Assembly (NCBI RefSeq): GCF_000346485.2
Contig: NZ_KQ976354.1
Location: forward strand, 10,870,341-10,934,340
Direction: 5' to 3'
From: Scytonema hofmannii PCC 7110
Lineage (GTDB): Bacteria; Cyanobacteriota; Cyanobacteriia; Cyanobacteriales; Nostocaceae
Length of the DNA: 64,000 nucleotides
Shown: one piece after another, positions 16,960-25,854 of the stretch
Position numbering within the stretch: the stretch's first letter is position 1
How the letters are laid out: each line of letters begins with the position of its first letter
Notes under the pieces: generated by a model
The model's input: the letters and a program-made list of their open reading frames with translations, nothing else
What the model was told of the DNA's origin: nothing
Database searches by the model: none
Position numbers and translations under genes: made by a program

Positions 16960-18372
16960 CTACTTATTTTTTAACTGTTCTTGCAAGCTTGCTATTACTT
17001 CAGACTGTGTTTTTAACTGTTCTTGCAATGACTTAATGATGTTTCTCATTTCATCCATCTCATTACTCACTTGTTGTACCTGTTGATTGTTAACTGGTAA
17101 CTCAGGATTGATTTGTGATGCCCTATCAGCTATGTCCTGATAGTGTTTACTGCTCACTGCTTCACTATGTCCGCACCATGCACTTACTATTTTTTCATCA
17201 CGACCTAAATCAAATATTTGATGAGTAACAAAAGTATGACGTGTGTTATATGGTGGTAGATATTTACTCAGCTTACCTTGCTCTATGAGCGTTGGGATTA
17301 TTCCTTTATTTCTTTTGCTTTCACGACCTCTCCATGCTGTACCAAATATATCAATATGAATCATTTTCTCATTTTTACTTTTAAACACAGGTTCACTAGG
17401 ATTACCCTGTGGTAATGACTTAAGTAAATTCCATAGTTCACCGTCTACTGGCATAGGAAATACTCTTTTCTCTTTTTCTGTTTTAGTTGGTTTATAGAAT
17501 TTTAATCGAGTCCATGTTTTAGAAATTACAACACATTGTCCATCCCATTTAACATCCATCCAACATAGCCCTATGGCTTCACCTGTTCTGCATCCCGTGA
17601 GAAATTTAAATGCTACAAAATGATACCAGTGTCCATAACTAGGCGAATCTTTCAAGTATTCCATTATCACTTGCGCTTCATCCCATGTGTAAGCTTTTGA
17701 CTTGTTTAGTAAGTCTTCATCCGATTCTTTAGTAACATCAATTTCTGTCTCTCTTTTTATTCTGCTAACATCTTCCATTATCCCTTCATAAGGATTAAAG
17801 CTAACTAATTTTTGTCGCAATGCTACTTTGTAAGCTTGTTCTAAACCAGATAGAATCTTGCATACTATTTCTCTATTCCTATTTTCAAGCAACCAGTTTT
17901 TGATTTTGATAGCATCTTCACCGCCATTAGCTTCCATGGCTGAAATTAAATAGTTTCGGTACTGACTTTTGTATTGCCCATAGGTTGTTTTAGCTAATTT
18001 CCCGTTTTTAAACTTGTGCTCACAGTACATATCCCATACATCAAGCAATGACATTTGAGGCTTAGGTGGTATCTCATCACTAGGTAAACCACCAGTGATT
18101 AACTTTAAGTCCGTTCTGAGATTACCTTCAATGTTGTACTCAGCAAGCACTTTGTTGTAATGCTCTTTATTGAATGCAGTAGAACCATCTGGTAGTGCGA
18201 CCGTTAACTTACCGTCCTGAAAGTCCATCTCTAACCTGCGTGCTACTCTACTGGCAAGTGCCATATTTACTTCAGTAGCTTCTAACTTCAAGTTCCATTG
18301 TTGTTGTTTACCACCAAACCATTGGCGTGGTAGGTTAAAACGAATGCGTCCTTTGAAGGTAACTATGTGCAA
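16960..18372 (-). CDS. XisA/XisC-like tyrosine site-specific recombinase
   Basis: This 470-residue recombinase has an N-terminal arm-type beta domain (KGRIRFNLPRQWFGGKQQQW), a SAM-like core-binding domain (about 105-200) and a catalytic domain. The catalytic set reads R262 (TGCRTGEAIGL), Y375-N-T-R378, H402 (WCGHSE) and nucleophile Y411 (KHYQDI). The first His of the usual R-H-R-Y set is therefore Tyr, a substitution I associate with XisA and XisC, which excise the nifD and hupL elements in heterocysts. Residues 435-470 are a coiled coil. The start is uncertain: the frame opens with TTG at 18372, which already lies in MFS sequence, so the native N-terminus may be truncated or replaced at the element edge. 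Confidence 0.85.
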   Translation of the reverse strand: MHIVTFKGRIRFNLPRQWFGGKQQQWNLKLEATEVNMALASRVARRLEMDFQDGKLTVALPDGSTAFNKEHYNKVLAEYNIEGNLRTDLKLITGGLPSDEIPPKPQMSLLDVWDMYCEHKFKNGKLAKTTYGQYKSQYRNYLISAMEANGGEDAIKIKNWLLENRNREIVCKILSGLEQAYKVALRQKLVSFNPYEGIMEDVSRIKRETEIDVTKESDEDLLNKSKAYTWDEAQVIMEYLKDSPSYGHWYHFVAFKFLTGCRTGEAIGLCWMDVKWDGQCVVISKTWTRLKFYKPTKTEKEKRVFPMPVDGELWNLLKSLPQGNPSEPVFKSKNEKMIHIDIFGTAWRGRESKRNKGIIPTLIEQGKLSKYLPPYNTRHTFVTHQIFDLGRDEKIVSAWCGHSEAVSSKHYQDIADRASQINPELPVNNQQVQQVSNEMDEMRNIIKSLQEQLKTQSEVIASLQEQLKNK

Positions 18373-19044
18373 GCACAGGGTTACAGCCAGTCAATCGCTG
18401 GATTGGCAGATACGCAGTTTGCATTGCTACTGAGCGGGTTGTCTCCTTGGGCGGGTCAGTGGGCAGATCGTTGCGGTCCCCGCATACCACTAATTGTTGG
18501 TCCTTTTCTCGTTGGGCTTGGGTTTCTGTTGATGGCTTTCGTAGGTTTGACACGTGGTGCTTCCGAATATTGGACAACATTCTTTCCGGGCATTGTAGTC
18601 TTTGGGCTGGGGATGGCAATTACAGTTGCACCATTGACGACTGCTGTGATGGGTTCAGTTGGTACAGAATATGCAGGAACTGCATCGGGAATTAACAATG
18701 CTGTCTCTCGGACGGCTGGAGTTCTGGCGATCGCAATTGTTGGTTCGCTGGCGCTGTCTACCTATTCGCTTTCGTTACAAGAGCATACAACCTGTATTCA
18801 CCTGTCCAATGCTGCACGTCTTCTGCTACAATCCCAAGCCAGACAACTCGGTCAGATATCACCGATTGTTGGGATTGCACCGGAAAATGTGGATGCTGTA
18901 GCAACAGCAGTCAAACTTGCTTTTGTTGACACTTTTCGATTGGTAATGATAATTTGTGCCGGATTAGCTTGGTTGAGCGCAATCATGGCAGCACTTTTAG
19001 TAGGGAGTGGGGAGTGGGGAACTCGGGGCCCCCTCTGGGGATAA
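18367..19044 (+). pseudogene. MFS transporter, C-terminal fragment
   Basis: The frame resumes at VQAQGYSQSIAGLADTQ, which in EmrB-type proteins lies at about residue 300, and runs through the second motif A-like loop (AGQWADRCGPR) and about five membrane helices to the end (FRLVMIICAGLAWLSAIMAALL). It could be translated alone from the GTG at 18367 but would make half a transporter. The last dozen residues (GSGEWGTRGPLWG) come from a GGGAGTGG repeat. Simple excision of the insert would not restore a normal protein because about 200 residues are missing. Confidence 0.85.
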
Positions 19045-19070
19045 GGGGCAATGGGGAGTGGGAAGTAGGG
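19004..19070. repeat. GGGAGTGG repeat at end of MFS fragment
   Basis: Degenerate GGGGAGTG units run across the 3' end of the MFS frame and into the egtD upstream region. Confidence 0.75.
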
Positions 19071-19269
19071 TTGCAACAGCTTCTAAGGAATCACACGGAT
19101 ATAGTAAGGATTTTTGCTGAAAGATCTGCCCTTGTGTTCAAGCGCTAGGCAATTTCGTTATTCTAACATCAAATAGAAAGGGTTAGCTTTCTGCTTAAAT
19201 TTTTGTTAAGATCTACTCTTAACACGAATTCAAGTTGAGAGTCCCAACCGCCAAGTCAACGGAGGATGA

Positions 19270-20307
19270 ATGTCTAGATCTCAGGCTGTCGGTAGCAAAG
19301 AGACTTCCCAAAACACTCATGAAGAACGCTTGCAAATACAGCGTTTGCAGGAACCAACTATGGTTGTTTCTTCTAGTGCAGGAAGTGATGTCGTTAAGGG
19401 ATTAACTCAAACAACTAAGTCCTTACCCCCTCGTTACTTCTATGATGACCGTGGTTCTGAGCTATTTGAGCAAATTTGTGAATTACCAGAATATTATGTA
19501 ACGCGAACAGAAACAGCAATTTTACAAGAGTGTGCTGGTGAAATTGCTCAGATAACTGGTTCGTGTGAATTGGTGGAACTTGGCAGTGGCAGTTCTACCA
19601 AAACCCGTATTCTACTTGATGCCTATAATCAGGCTGGTTATCCTTTACACTACCTTCCAATTGATGTTAGCGCTGGAATGTTAGAAAGCACTGCTCTACA
19701 ACTTTTAGCAGAGTACCCCACACTGAAGGTTCAAGCACTAGCGGGAACCTATGAATTGGCGTTGGTACAGCTTGAACCTACCAAATTACCAACCAGAATG
19801 GTTTGTTTTATTGGTAGCACGTTGGGTAATTTAAATCCTCAAGAATGCGAGGAATTCTTTTCTCAAATCATAGATGCTTTACAAGTAGGAGAATATTTCC
19901 TACTTGGTGTAGATTTACAAAAGGCCAAACATTTGTTAGAAGCTGCTTATGACGATCGCCAAGGAGTCACCGCAGCATTTAACCTAAATATGCTAGAACA
20001 TCTCAATCGGCTGTATGAAGGAAATTTTGACACAACACAATTTGAACATTGGGCTTTTTACAATGAAACTAAGAGTCAGATAGAAATGCATTTACGCAGT
20101 TTGCGATCGCAAACCATCCAATTGCAAGCTTTAAACCTCACAGTTTCTGTTGACCAAGACGAAACTATTCTCACGGAAATTTCTCGCAAATTTGACCTCA
20201 ATGCTATTCAGCAAGAATTGAAAGCAAAAGGTTTAGTACTGCAAAAGGTGTGGACTGACAAAAATAAGTGGTTTGGATTGATATTGTGTCAATTGCAAGC
20301 TCATTGA
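19270..20307 (+). CDS. egtD: L-histidine N-alpha-trimethyltransferase EgtD
   Basis: EgtD uses three S-adenosylmethionines to turn histidine into hercynine, the first step of ergothioneine synthesis. The 345-residue protein has the family marks: LPPRYFYDDRGSELFEQICELPEYYVTRTE near the start (two blocks), the SAM-binding LVELGSGSSTKTR at about 120-132, a YLPIDVSAGML segment, and FIGSTLGNLNP. It completes the egtC-egtB-(MFS)-egtD cluster. The first 40 residues are a polar extension before the conserved domain. The upstream sequence has GGAGG seven bases before the ATG. Confidence 0.93.
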   Translation: MSRSQAVGSKETSQNTHEERLQIQRLQEPTMVVSSSAGSDVVKGLTQTTKSLPPRYFYDDRGSELFEQICELPEYYVTRTETAILQECAGEIAQITGSCELVELGSGSSTKTRILLDAYNQAGYPLHYLPIDVSAGMLESTALQLLAEYPTLKVQALAGTYELALVQLEPTKLPTRMVCFIGSTLGNLNPQECEEFFSQIIDALQVGEYFLLGVDLQKAKHLLEAAYDDRQGVTAAFNLNMLEHLNRLYEGNFDTTQFEHWAFYNETKSQIEMHLRSLRSQTIQLQALNLTVSVDQDETILTEISRKFDLNAIQQELKAKGLVLQKVWTDKNKWFGLILCQLQAH

Positions 20308-20342
20308 TTTTGAGGAGTTAGGTTACTCAGCTCCCTCAGATA

Positions 20343-20365
20343 CCCGACTTCTTAAAGAAGTCGGG
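20343..20365 (+). terminator. palindrome after egtD
   Basis: CCCGACTTCTT pairs with AAGAAGTCGGG around one base. It may terminate egtD but has no T tract, and the motif resembles a dispersed cyanobacterial palindrome. Confidence 0.45.
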
Positions 20366-20487
20366 GGTCTTGCCGCCCTTAATGTTTTATACTGTAATTT
20401 TTGTTCCGTCAAATTTGGTAAACGTATAACAAAACTTTAATTAGAATATAGTAAAATCTGCTTCCTCGCCGTCTTCTGTGAATCTTC

Positions 20488-20589
20488 ATGAAGTGTCCAC
20501 GTTGCGGTTCAAATCATATCCGTAAAAATGGAAAACCAGAAAATCCTGAGACAACAGAAATACCAGAGATAACGGAAATTGATAACTAG
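20488..20589 (+). pseudogene. InsA-type transposase N-terminal remnant
   Basis: The first 15 codons (MKCPRCGSNHIRKNG) match the zinc-binding start of IS1-family InsA proteins. After that the frame runs into a repetitive Glu/Thr/Pro stretch (ENPETTEIPEITEI) and stops. Only the 5' tip of the insertion sequence survives. Confidence 0.6.
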
Positions 20590-20674
20590 AAACTTAATCT
20601 CCAAGATGTTGAATTAAATAGGTTGCTTCAAAACCAGCTATTTAACGCACTCAATGCCAATCATAGGCGCACAT

Positions 20675-20724
20675 GTCACCCAGACGATAATTTGTCTGGG
20701 TGACAAAATTATCGTCTGGGTGAC
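20675..20724. repeat. GTCACCCAGAC inverted repeat
   Basis: GTCACCCAGACGATAATTT and its reverse complement AAATTATCGTCTGGGTGAC are nested with a third inverted copy of GTCTGGGTGAC in the middle, forming alternative stems. It may be an IS end or a REP-like element. Confidence 0.7.
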
Positions 20725-20948
20725 AGCAAATAACGCTTGCAATTACCGCTAAAACTCGAAATGGTGCCGCGACTTTGTACACTATTAGTCTGCTACTTTG
20801 TATGCTAGTAGGCGATCGCTAATGCCGTTCTACCAAAAACTTCATGCAGCTGGTGATATTTCCACGGCTGGATATCGTAATTCAGCAACGCCAGGTATTT
20901 TATCTAACAGAGATAGACCGTGTAATTTTAAAATTCAACAATTGGATG

Positions 20949-21566
20949 TTACGCACTCTCGTTAGGAATTGATGTGATGGCGACAAGAATTCCCAAAAGC
21001 TCATTTAAAGGTGTTAAATAACGTTCATTAAGGTCAACTTTTACTTGCTGATTTTTATCAATTGAAAGAAATCTCCATACTTGTCCAGTTGTTACACTAC
21101 CATAAACAGCTTTAATATTTTCTTCGAGATTTTTTTGATTGATTATTTGTGCTGCATACATGGACGCGATACACTGTGCAAGTCCATCGTTAATATTCTC
21201 ATTTTTTGCTTCTACAATAACTACTACTGGTGCTTTAATCACCAGCTTATTTGGATTGTGAGTGAGAATAAAATCACAAAATCCTGTTAATCCTCTGCTT
21301 GCGTCTACATTAAAATTACGTCCCGAAAATAAACTTACCTGAGAATTAATGAACGCAATTTCACTGACAATTGGAGCAATTATATATTCTGATCGTGCTT
21401 TTTCTGTATTGATAGCAGTTGCTAGAGGTACGAATCTTTTCAATGCTTCAATAAGAAATAAGCTCGGTTCAATCGGTTCGGAAGCTATTAAATTTTGCAC
21501 TGATTCAATCGTTGTAATTCCTAAAGATTTTAGGCTATCTAAGTCTTTAAAATCACTATAGGACAT
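20949..21566 (-). CDS. PD-(D/E)XK-like conserved protein
   Basis: The 205-residue protein has a core that looks like a restriction-endonuclease fold: E60 in a helix, D98 in GFCDFIL, E119-A-K121 at the end of the VVVIVEAK strand, and Q131 in the following helix (LAQCIASMYAAQ). This is the order expected for PD-(D/E)XK nucleases. Such stand-alone proteins are common and multicopy in cyanobacteria and are often annotated as hypothetical. No methylase or partner is next to it. Activity is inferred only. Confidence 0.6.
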   Translation of the reverse strand: MSYSDFKDLDSLKSLGITTIESVQNLIASEPIEPSLFLIEALKRFVPLATAINTEKARSEYIIAPIVSEIAFINSQVSLFSGRNFNVDASRGLTGFCDFILTHNPNKLVIKAPVVVIVEAKNENINDGLAQCIASMYAAQIINQKNLEENIKAVYGSVTTGQVWRFLSIDKNQQVKVDLNERYLTPLNELLGILVAITSIPNESA

Positions 21567-22080
21567 TGCTCATTACCAAAAAAATAATATCTTTATGTTT
21601 ACTATACCAAAAGCGCTTGCGCCTGTACTTACTCCTTTTTGTGGTTTCGTGAGAATGTTGCTATCATAAAATATGCTTCAAATGAAAACAATACGGGCTA
21701 ATAGATTACACTTGATCTGTCGCGTTAAGATATGCCGAACCCATTTCCACCGAATGAACCCCTATCTCGAACAGTCGGATTACGGTACTGAAAAGCTATT
21801 GTGCTAAAAAGCAATAGGTGCCACTAAGCGCGACGAGTTTTTTTAGCTAAGTAGCGCATCATTCAACAGCCAGCATCTACTGAGAAGCAGATATTTTCAG
21901 TAACATTAACTACGACATTGGATAGAGGTTGTGTTACAAAAACTCTCCTTTTTCAGTAGATTTTATATGTAACATTAACTGCAACTCTTAGGGGTTGTCT
22001 CTTCATCCTCCCTGTGCTCAAGAAGATATTGACGAAACTCGGGGCGGGTCATTGTTGCGAAATCGAGTGTGTTCATCTAA
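21567..22080. other. 510-bp intergenic, no gene recognised
   Basis: Degenerate DNA between two minus-strand genes. I see no reading frame with a ribosome site. A repeated phrase (GTAACATTAACT at 21900 and 21969) is visible. It may be a decayed gene. Confidence 0.45.
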
Positions 22081-22722
22081 TTACAAAGCCAAGTTAAAAA
22101 TCTGTTGCGCGGTGAGGTTAAATTGTGGGAAAGTAGGGGAGATGATCGCATCACTGTCTCTAAATGTTGTTTTTACATATTCCCCGTCAATTAGTTCGTA
22201 TACAAAGATGGTGCGTTGTTTTGGATAGCCGATAAATTCACGCCCTCCCAAGGCGGCATAATCTACAATCCAGTATTCGGGAATGCTCATAGCTTCATAA
22301 TCACGACGTTTGTCGTAGTAGTCGTCTTGCCAATTGGTACTAACAACTTCTACTATCAATTTGACCGAAGTCGCGTTTTGAATAACTGACTCACTTTCCC
22401 AGCGTGTCTCAGTACCAATAGTTTCTTGATTCAAAACAATGATGTCCGGTTCGTACCCTGATTTGTCACGGTACGGTTTTACAATCGATTCTCTGGGTAT
22501 TGTCCAAATGTCGGTTTTACCCATTTTATCAATGGTTGTAAGTAACCGTCCACCGAGAGAACCCGTTAAATTTGAATGCTTCCCCCTAGGCTTAGGCATC
22601 TCGACAATTACTCCATCATATAATTCATACCGAACTTCCGAGTTTTCTGGATACCATTCAATAAATTCATCAAAAGTGTATAATTTGGGGTCGGTTTGTG
22701 CTTGTGTTTGGGCTTGGGTCAT
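22081..22722 (-). CDS. Uma2 family (DUF820) endonuclease-like protein
   Basis: Uma2 proteins have a PD-(D/E)XK nuclease fold and are hugely amplified in cyanobacteria. Marks seen here are YTFDEFIEWYPENSEVRYEL, the GYEPDIIVL acidic site, LIVEVVSTNW with the second acidic residue, DYYDKRRDYEAMSIPEYWIVD, and LTAQQIFNLAL at the end. Length 213 is normal. A second copy, closely similar in its C-terminal half, lies at 40886-41500. The biological role is unsettled. Confidence 0.88.
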   Translation of the reverse strand: MTQAQTQAQTDPKLYTFDEFIEWYPENSEVRYELYDGVIVEMPKPRGKHSNLTGSLGGRLLTTIDKMGKTDIWTIPRESIVKPYRDKSGYEPDIIVLNQETIGTETRWESESVIQNATSVKLIVEVVSTNWQDDYYDKRRDYEAMSIPEYWIVDYAALGGREFIGYPKQRTIFVYELIDGEYVKTTFRDSDAIISPTFPQFNLTAQQIFNLAL

Positions 22723-22769
22723 AGTTACAACCTCCGCATAATATTTGACTTTAACATCTGTCTAGAAAA

Positions 22770-22938
22770 TAGGGAGTAGGGAGTAGAGAGTGGGGAGTAG
22801 GGGGTAAGAAATTTTTCATTACCTCGTTGTGGGCAATTGCCCGTGGGGGTCTAGCTTGAAAATAGGGAGTGGGGAGTAGGGGGAAGAAATTTTCATTACC
22901 TCGTTTTGGACAATTTGCCAGTGGGGGTCTAGTTTGAA
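22770..22938. repeat. 75-bp imperfect tandem duplication
   Basis: Two adjacent copies share GGGAGTGGGGAGTAGGGGG, AAGAAATTTT, TCATTACCTCGTT and GTGGGGGTCTAG in the same order. Each begins with the GGGAGTAGGGAGT repeat. Confidence 0.8.
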
Positions 22939-22985
22939 ATTTCGGTTTTGGTTGCATCAAGAAGGCGACACTAGTGTAAGCACGA

Positions 22986-23114
22986 TCAAACTCTTCTGTA
23001 AGAAACTGTCCGGCGTCCTGTTGCTGGATCGTTAAGGTAGACGTAGTTTTTGGCGAACCCTTTCACCACCTCAACCCAGCAACCTTGCCTTTCATACTGG
23101 CGAAAAAGCACCAT
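22986..23114 (-). CDS. 42-residue small ORF, unknown
   Basis: The frame starts MVLFRQYERQGCWVEVVKGF and ends GRRTVSYRRV. It looks protein-like, with alternating aromatic and charged residues, but I do not recognise it and there is no clear ribosome site. It could be the tail of a decayed gene. Confidence 0.3.
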   Translation of the reverse strand: MVLFRQYERQGCWVEVVKGFAKNYVYLNDPATGRRTVSYRRV

Positions 23115-23494
23115 TGAGCATTCGGTCTATTCTGTCAAGGCACAGTATGAGTGTAAATTTTTTGAGCAAACAACAGATTTACAAAGTTGATATGCTCCCA
23201 TTATCAATTCTGTTTGAGCATCCAAGGGTGAGAGCATCACGCTTCGCTTTGGTGATACTCTTGACACAAAAATTTTATTTATTGTGGCGCTACCAGTTTT
23301 TAGTTACTATTTTTTGCAAACTTTGAGCAAGTACCCGACTTTGCAATTATAGATTGGACAATTATCGTTTATTGAGTCCGAGTCAAAGAGCAAAATTTGG
23401 TTTCAATGCCTCAGTTGCAAGTGGAACGGACTTTATAAGCTGAATAAAGTTAAAGAGGCTGGATTTGTAAATCCTTATCATTAATTGCACGTAG
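23115..23494. other. intergenic, possible decayed gene
   Basis: No intact gene. At about 23375-23483 a plus-strand frame reads KIWFQCLSCKWNG and on to a stop, with a CxxC pair, and may be a remnant of a zinc-ribbon or transposase gene. Confidence 0.4.
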
Positions 23495-23716
23495 TTATGC
23501 AGTCTTGACCAAAACCTCAACTTCATGAGCAATGCTTATAGGGTTAGGTATGGTTTCCCCACCTTCAAGCATACCTTCTATATGAAATTCGATAGCCTCG
23601 GCAATTAGTGCTTTAACTTCATCTATGGTTTCACCTACAGCTACACAGCCTGGTAAGTCAGGGATATAGGCACCGTAGCTAGTTTCTCCCTTTTCGATTA
23701 CAACTAAATAATGCAT
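23495..23716 (-). CDS. hicB: HicB-like antitoxin
   Basis: The 73-residue partial RNase H-fold protein reads YLVVIEKGETSYGAYIPDLPGCVAVGETIDEVKALIAEAIEFHIEGM, the classic HicB pattern. It neutralises HicA by direct binding. Its start overlaps the hicA stop by one base (TGATG), so the two are translationally coupled with toxin first, the usual order. It lacks the C-terminal helix-turn-helix of longer HicB proteins, so DNA-binding autoregulation may be absent. Confidence 0.9.
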   Translation of the reverse strand: MHYLVVIEKGETSYGAYIPDLPGCVAVGETIDEVKALIAEAIEFHIEGMLEGGETIPNPISIAHEVEVLVKTA

Positions 23717-23907
23717 CAGCGTTCATCCAATTGAGCTTGTCTCCATATATTTTTTAGCGTACCAATTGGTACGTCAACATTCAACTTACCGGATACTGTA
23801 ACGGTACCAGGTTTATCGGGATGTTTAAATTGCCGATGACTGCCCTTAGTTCTGTCATGATACCATCCATCAGCTTCGAGTCGCTTGATAACTTCACGTA
23901 CTTTCAT
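23716..23907 (-). CDS. hicA: HicA-like mRNA interferase toxin
   Basis: HicA is a small double-stranded-RNA-binding-fold toxin that cleaves mRNA. From the ATG at 23907 it has 63 residues: MKVREVIKRLEADGWYHDRTKGSHRQFKHPDKPG (two blocks), with the catalytic His in the GSHRQF motif, then VTVSGKLNVDVPIGTLKNI. A longer frame begins 63 bases upstream, but its extra residues do not fit the family. It is paired with hicB directly downstream. Confidence 0.9.
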   Translation of the reverse strand: MKVREVIKRLEADGWYHDRTKGSHRQFKHPDKPGTVTVSGKLNVDVPIGTLKNIWRQAQLDER

Positions 23908-24036
23908 GCTTCTATTCTGTACAGTTGAAATCTCTGTTACAAATAGAGTACATTTTTGAAAAACAAGCAATAAGTACAGTTTTTGCTCTTAAATGACAGA
24001 TTGTATCAGTATAACCTACCTTGACATCTGTATAAA

Positions 24037-24645
24037 TTAACCAATAGGGAGATTTCCCGGATTGACTGCATGAATGTACTCGCTCCCTGAAGCAGGAAAT
24101 CCTCGCTTGTAAGAAGCTTCTTCTGGCTTACCCCATCCTAACTGTAAAATTATTTCCAAAAAGTTAGAATTTTCCCACTTCCATATACTTGCCCATTCTG
24201 TTCTTTGAGTCATTCTATCTACATCAGATATCGTTATTTGTCGGTGTTCTTTATTATTATTAATGCTTAAGTACAAATCTAAGCCCAAAGAGACATTTCT
24301 CCAGAACTCTAATACGGAATTCTTTGCAGCTTTTAGGATTTCTATATCATTGGATAAAGCTATGAGCTGTGCATCTACTTCTGGATAGCATAAGGTTTTT
24401 TCTCTAACAGTTATCTCACGCCATACAATTCCCGAAACTTGATGTTCTCTTTGGTATTCGTGGATAGCGGCTTTGAAATCTTGATAAGCAGTAAACTTTT
24501 GCAATCCGTCGGTTTGGATAAATTGATCTATGACAGGATTGCCGGAGACAGGGACTGCTAACTTTAGACGCTTTCCTTCTAGACACGCTTGGCGTTCGGA
24601 ACGCACAATTTGGATCAGTTCTTCTGTGGTGTAAACCTTTGACAT
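24037..24645 (-). CDS. conserved hypothetical protein
   Basis: The 202-residue soluble protein begins MSKVYTTEELIQIVRSERQA. It is helical and charged, with no signal peptide or membrane segment, and has a Trp-rich C-terminal part (TEWASIWKWENSNFLEIILQLGWGKPEEA). I do not recognise a catalytic motif. It stands alone, 140 bp from the next gene on the same strand. Confidence 0.65.
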   Translation of the reverse strand: MSKVYTTEELIQIVRSERQACLEGKRLKLAVPVSGNPVIDQFIQTDGLQKFTAYQDFKAAIHEYQREHQVSGIVWREITVREKTLCYPEVDAQLIALSNDIEILKAAKNSVLEFWRNVSLGLDLYLSINNNKEHRQITISDVDRMTQRTEWASIWKWENSNFLEIILQLGWGKPEEASYKRGFPASGSEYIHAVNPGNLPIG

Positions 24646-24783
24646 ATAAATTATGAATTATGAATTATGAATTGAAGGTTTCATCATTCAGCATTCTCTT
24701 AATATATTATCTCTAAATATCTATTTTTAGATGTATTTAATATTACTAAAATTTAGGGCAGACAATTTTGCCTGCCCCAAATT

Positions 24784-25371
24784 TTACTGAGTGGTTAGCT
24801 CGCTGTTCAACTCGTTAAAGGAGCGTCTCTTTAACTGCACTGATTTAGAACGAGGTAATAAATCAAACACAATTCTAAATTGGTCGTCTATGTCTTCATA
24901 GGGGATTTGACCCTTTTTATTGAGAACGACTTGACCGGCGCGATCGAAGACAACGACTTGGGGAACAGCTCCAGAATAGTAATAACCAGCCTCTGTAGGG
25001 CTATAAGTTTCTTTAACTGGTAAGGTGTCTACATTGACAGGGATAATTTCTGTTACCCGACCATAAAATTCCTGTACTCTTGAAACAACAAGGGCATATT
25101 CCTTGCAATCACTGCTGTCATCTACGTAAAAGAATAGCAGGGCAGGTTTTTGCTCTGATAAAGCTTGGGAGAGTGTTTCTTTAGGGGGAACTAATGAGCC
25201 GTTACCAGCATAAACCACAAAAATGTTGCCATCGTATCTGTCATCTTTTAGACCTGCAAATGCTGACTGCGTATCAATAAATAACAAGCAGGAAAGCAGG
25301 ATTAATACTGACAAAACCCGTTGCCAGTCTGGAATGAGATTGTGTAAAAATTGCCACTTGATGCCATTCAT
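24784..25371 (-). CDS. thylakoid photosystem I accumulation factor (thioredoxin-like)
   Basis: This matches a cyanobacterial family annotated as thylakoid membrane photosystem I accumulation factor. It has an N-terminal hydrophobic segment (VLSVLILLSCLLFI, ending SAFAG), the conserved LKDDRYDGNIFVVYAGNGSLVPP stretch (two blocks), and a thioredoxin-like domain with PALLFFYVDDSSDCKEYA. Only one cysteine sits at the usual CxxC place, so it should not be a dithiol reductase. Then come VPQVVVFDRAGQVVLNKKG and the LLPRSKSVQLKRRSFNELNSE end. The family name implies a role in PSI assembly or stability; the biochemical action is not clear from sequence. Confidence 0.75.
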   Translation of the reverse strand: MNGIKWQFLHNLIPDWQRVLSVLILLSCLLFIDTQSAFAGLKDDRYDGNIFVVYAGNGSLVPPKETLSQALSEQKPALLFFYVDDSSDCKEYALVVSRVQEFYGRVTEIIPVNVDTLPVKETYSPTEAGYYYSGAVPQVVVFDRAGQVVLNKKGQIPYEDIDDQFRIVFDLLPRSKSVQLKRRSFNELNSELTTQ

Positions 25372-25610
25372 CTAAAAGAACCTGTTAATGTTTGTTTTTC
25401 CTGAGTTTGTGCTGAATGTCGCAAACTGGGGTGGAATTATAATGACACCTGACTGGAAAAAGGGAGTTGGGAATAGGGAGTAGGGAGTAGGGAGGAAAAG
25501 TTTCATGATTGGTGATGAAATTTCATCGGGACTGCTACCAAGTTTTAGCTTAAACCAAAAGAAGCCCCACGTCCTACACGAAGTGAGGCGTGGGATGAAT
25601 TTTGGGGAAG

Positions 25611-25814
25611 TCAAGGTACGTCCCCCGACCAATTTTTCTCGTCGAGAAAAGAGGGAGTGGGGACAGTACCTTGACTTCCTATCTCTGTGTTGGGGAGACG
25701 ATCAATCCAATCCTCAACTATTTGTGTGATTGTTTTCTCTTTGCTTGCTGCATATAATCGCAACTTATTCAATCTACGGGTTGATATTCTCAAACTTAAT
25801 CTCGATTCTTTCAT
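25611..25814 (-). CDS. ribbon-helix-helix-like small protein
   Basis: From the ATG at 25814 the protein reads MKESRLSLRISTRRLNKLRL then YAASKEKTITQIVEDWIDRL, the beta-helix-helix pattern of short antitoxins and DNA-binding RHH proteins. The rest, about 25 residues, runs through repeat-like DNA and may be unstructured. No toxin gene is adjacent; it could be an orphan antitoxin. Confidence 0.55.
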   Translation of the reverse strand: MKESRLSLRISTRRLNKLRLYAASKEKTITQIVEDWIDRLPNTEIGSQGTVPTPSFLDEKNWSGDVP

Positions 25815-25854
25815 AATAATGGATAGCCAATAACCACCCACTATGCTATCATAA

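Larger units (their letters stand above)
16682..18366. mobile_element. 1.7-kb XisA/XisC-type integrative element in an MFS gene
   Basis: The insert interrupts the MFS gene and carries one tyrosine recombinase on the minus strand, a small ORF and a terminator. The boundaries are set by loss and return of MFS homology (about 16681 and 18364). I could not find a convincing direct repeat; only AGGTAA is shared near the two ends (16684, 18357). Its size, single recombinase and location inside a gene resemble the programmed-excision elements of heterocystous cyanobacteria, reduced to a minimum. Confidence 0.65.

Noticed and set aside
16682-18366. Programmed excision that would restore the MFS protein
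   Set aside because: Joining the two halves leaves out about six membrane helices, so no intact transporter would result as the sequence stands.
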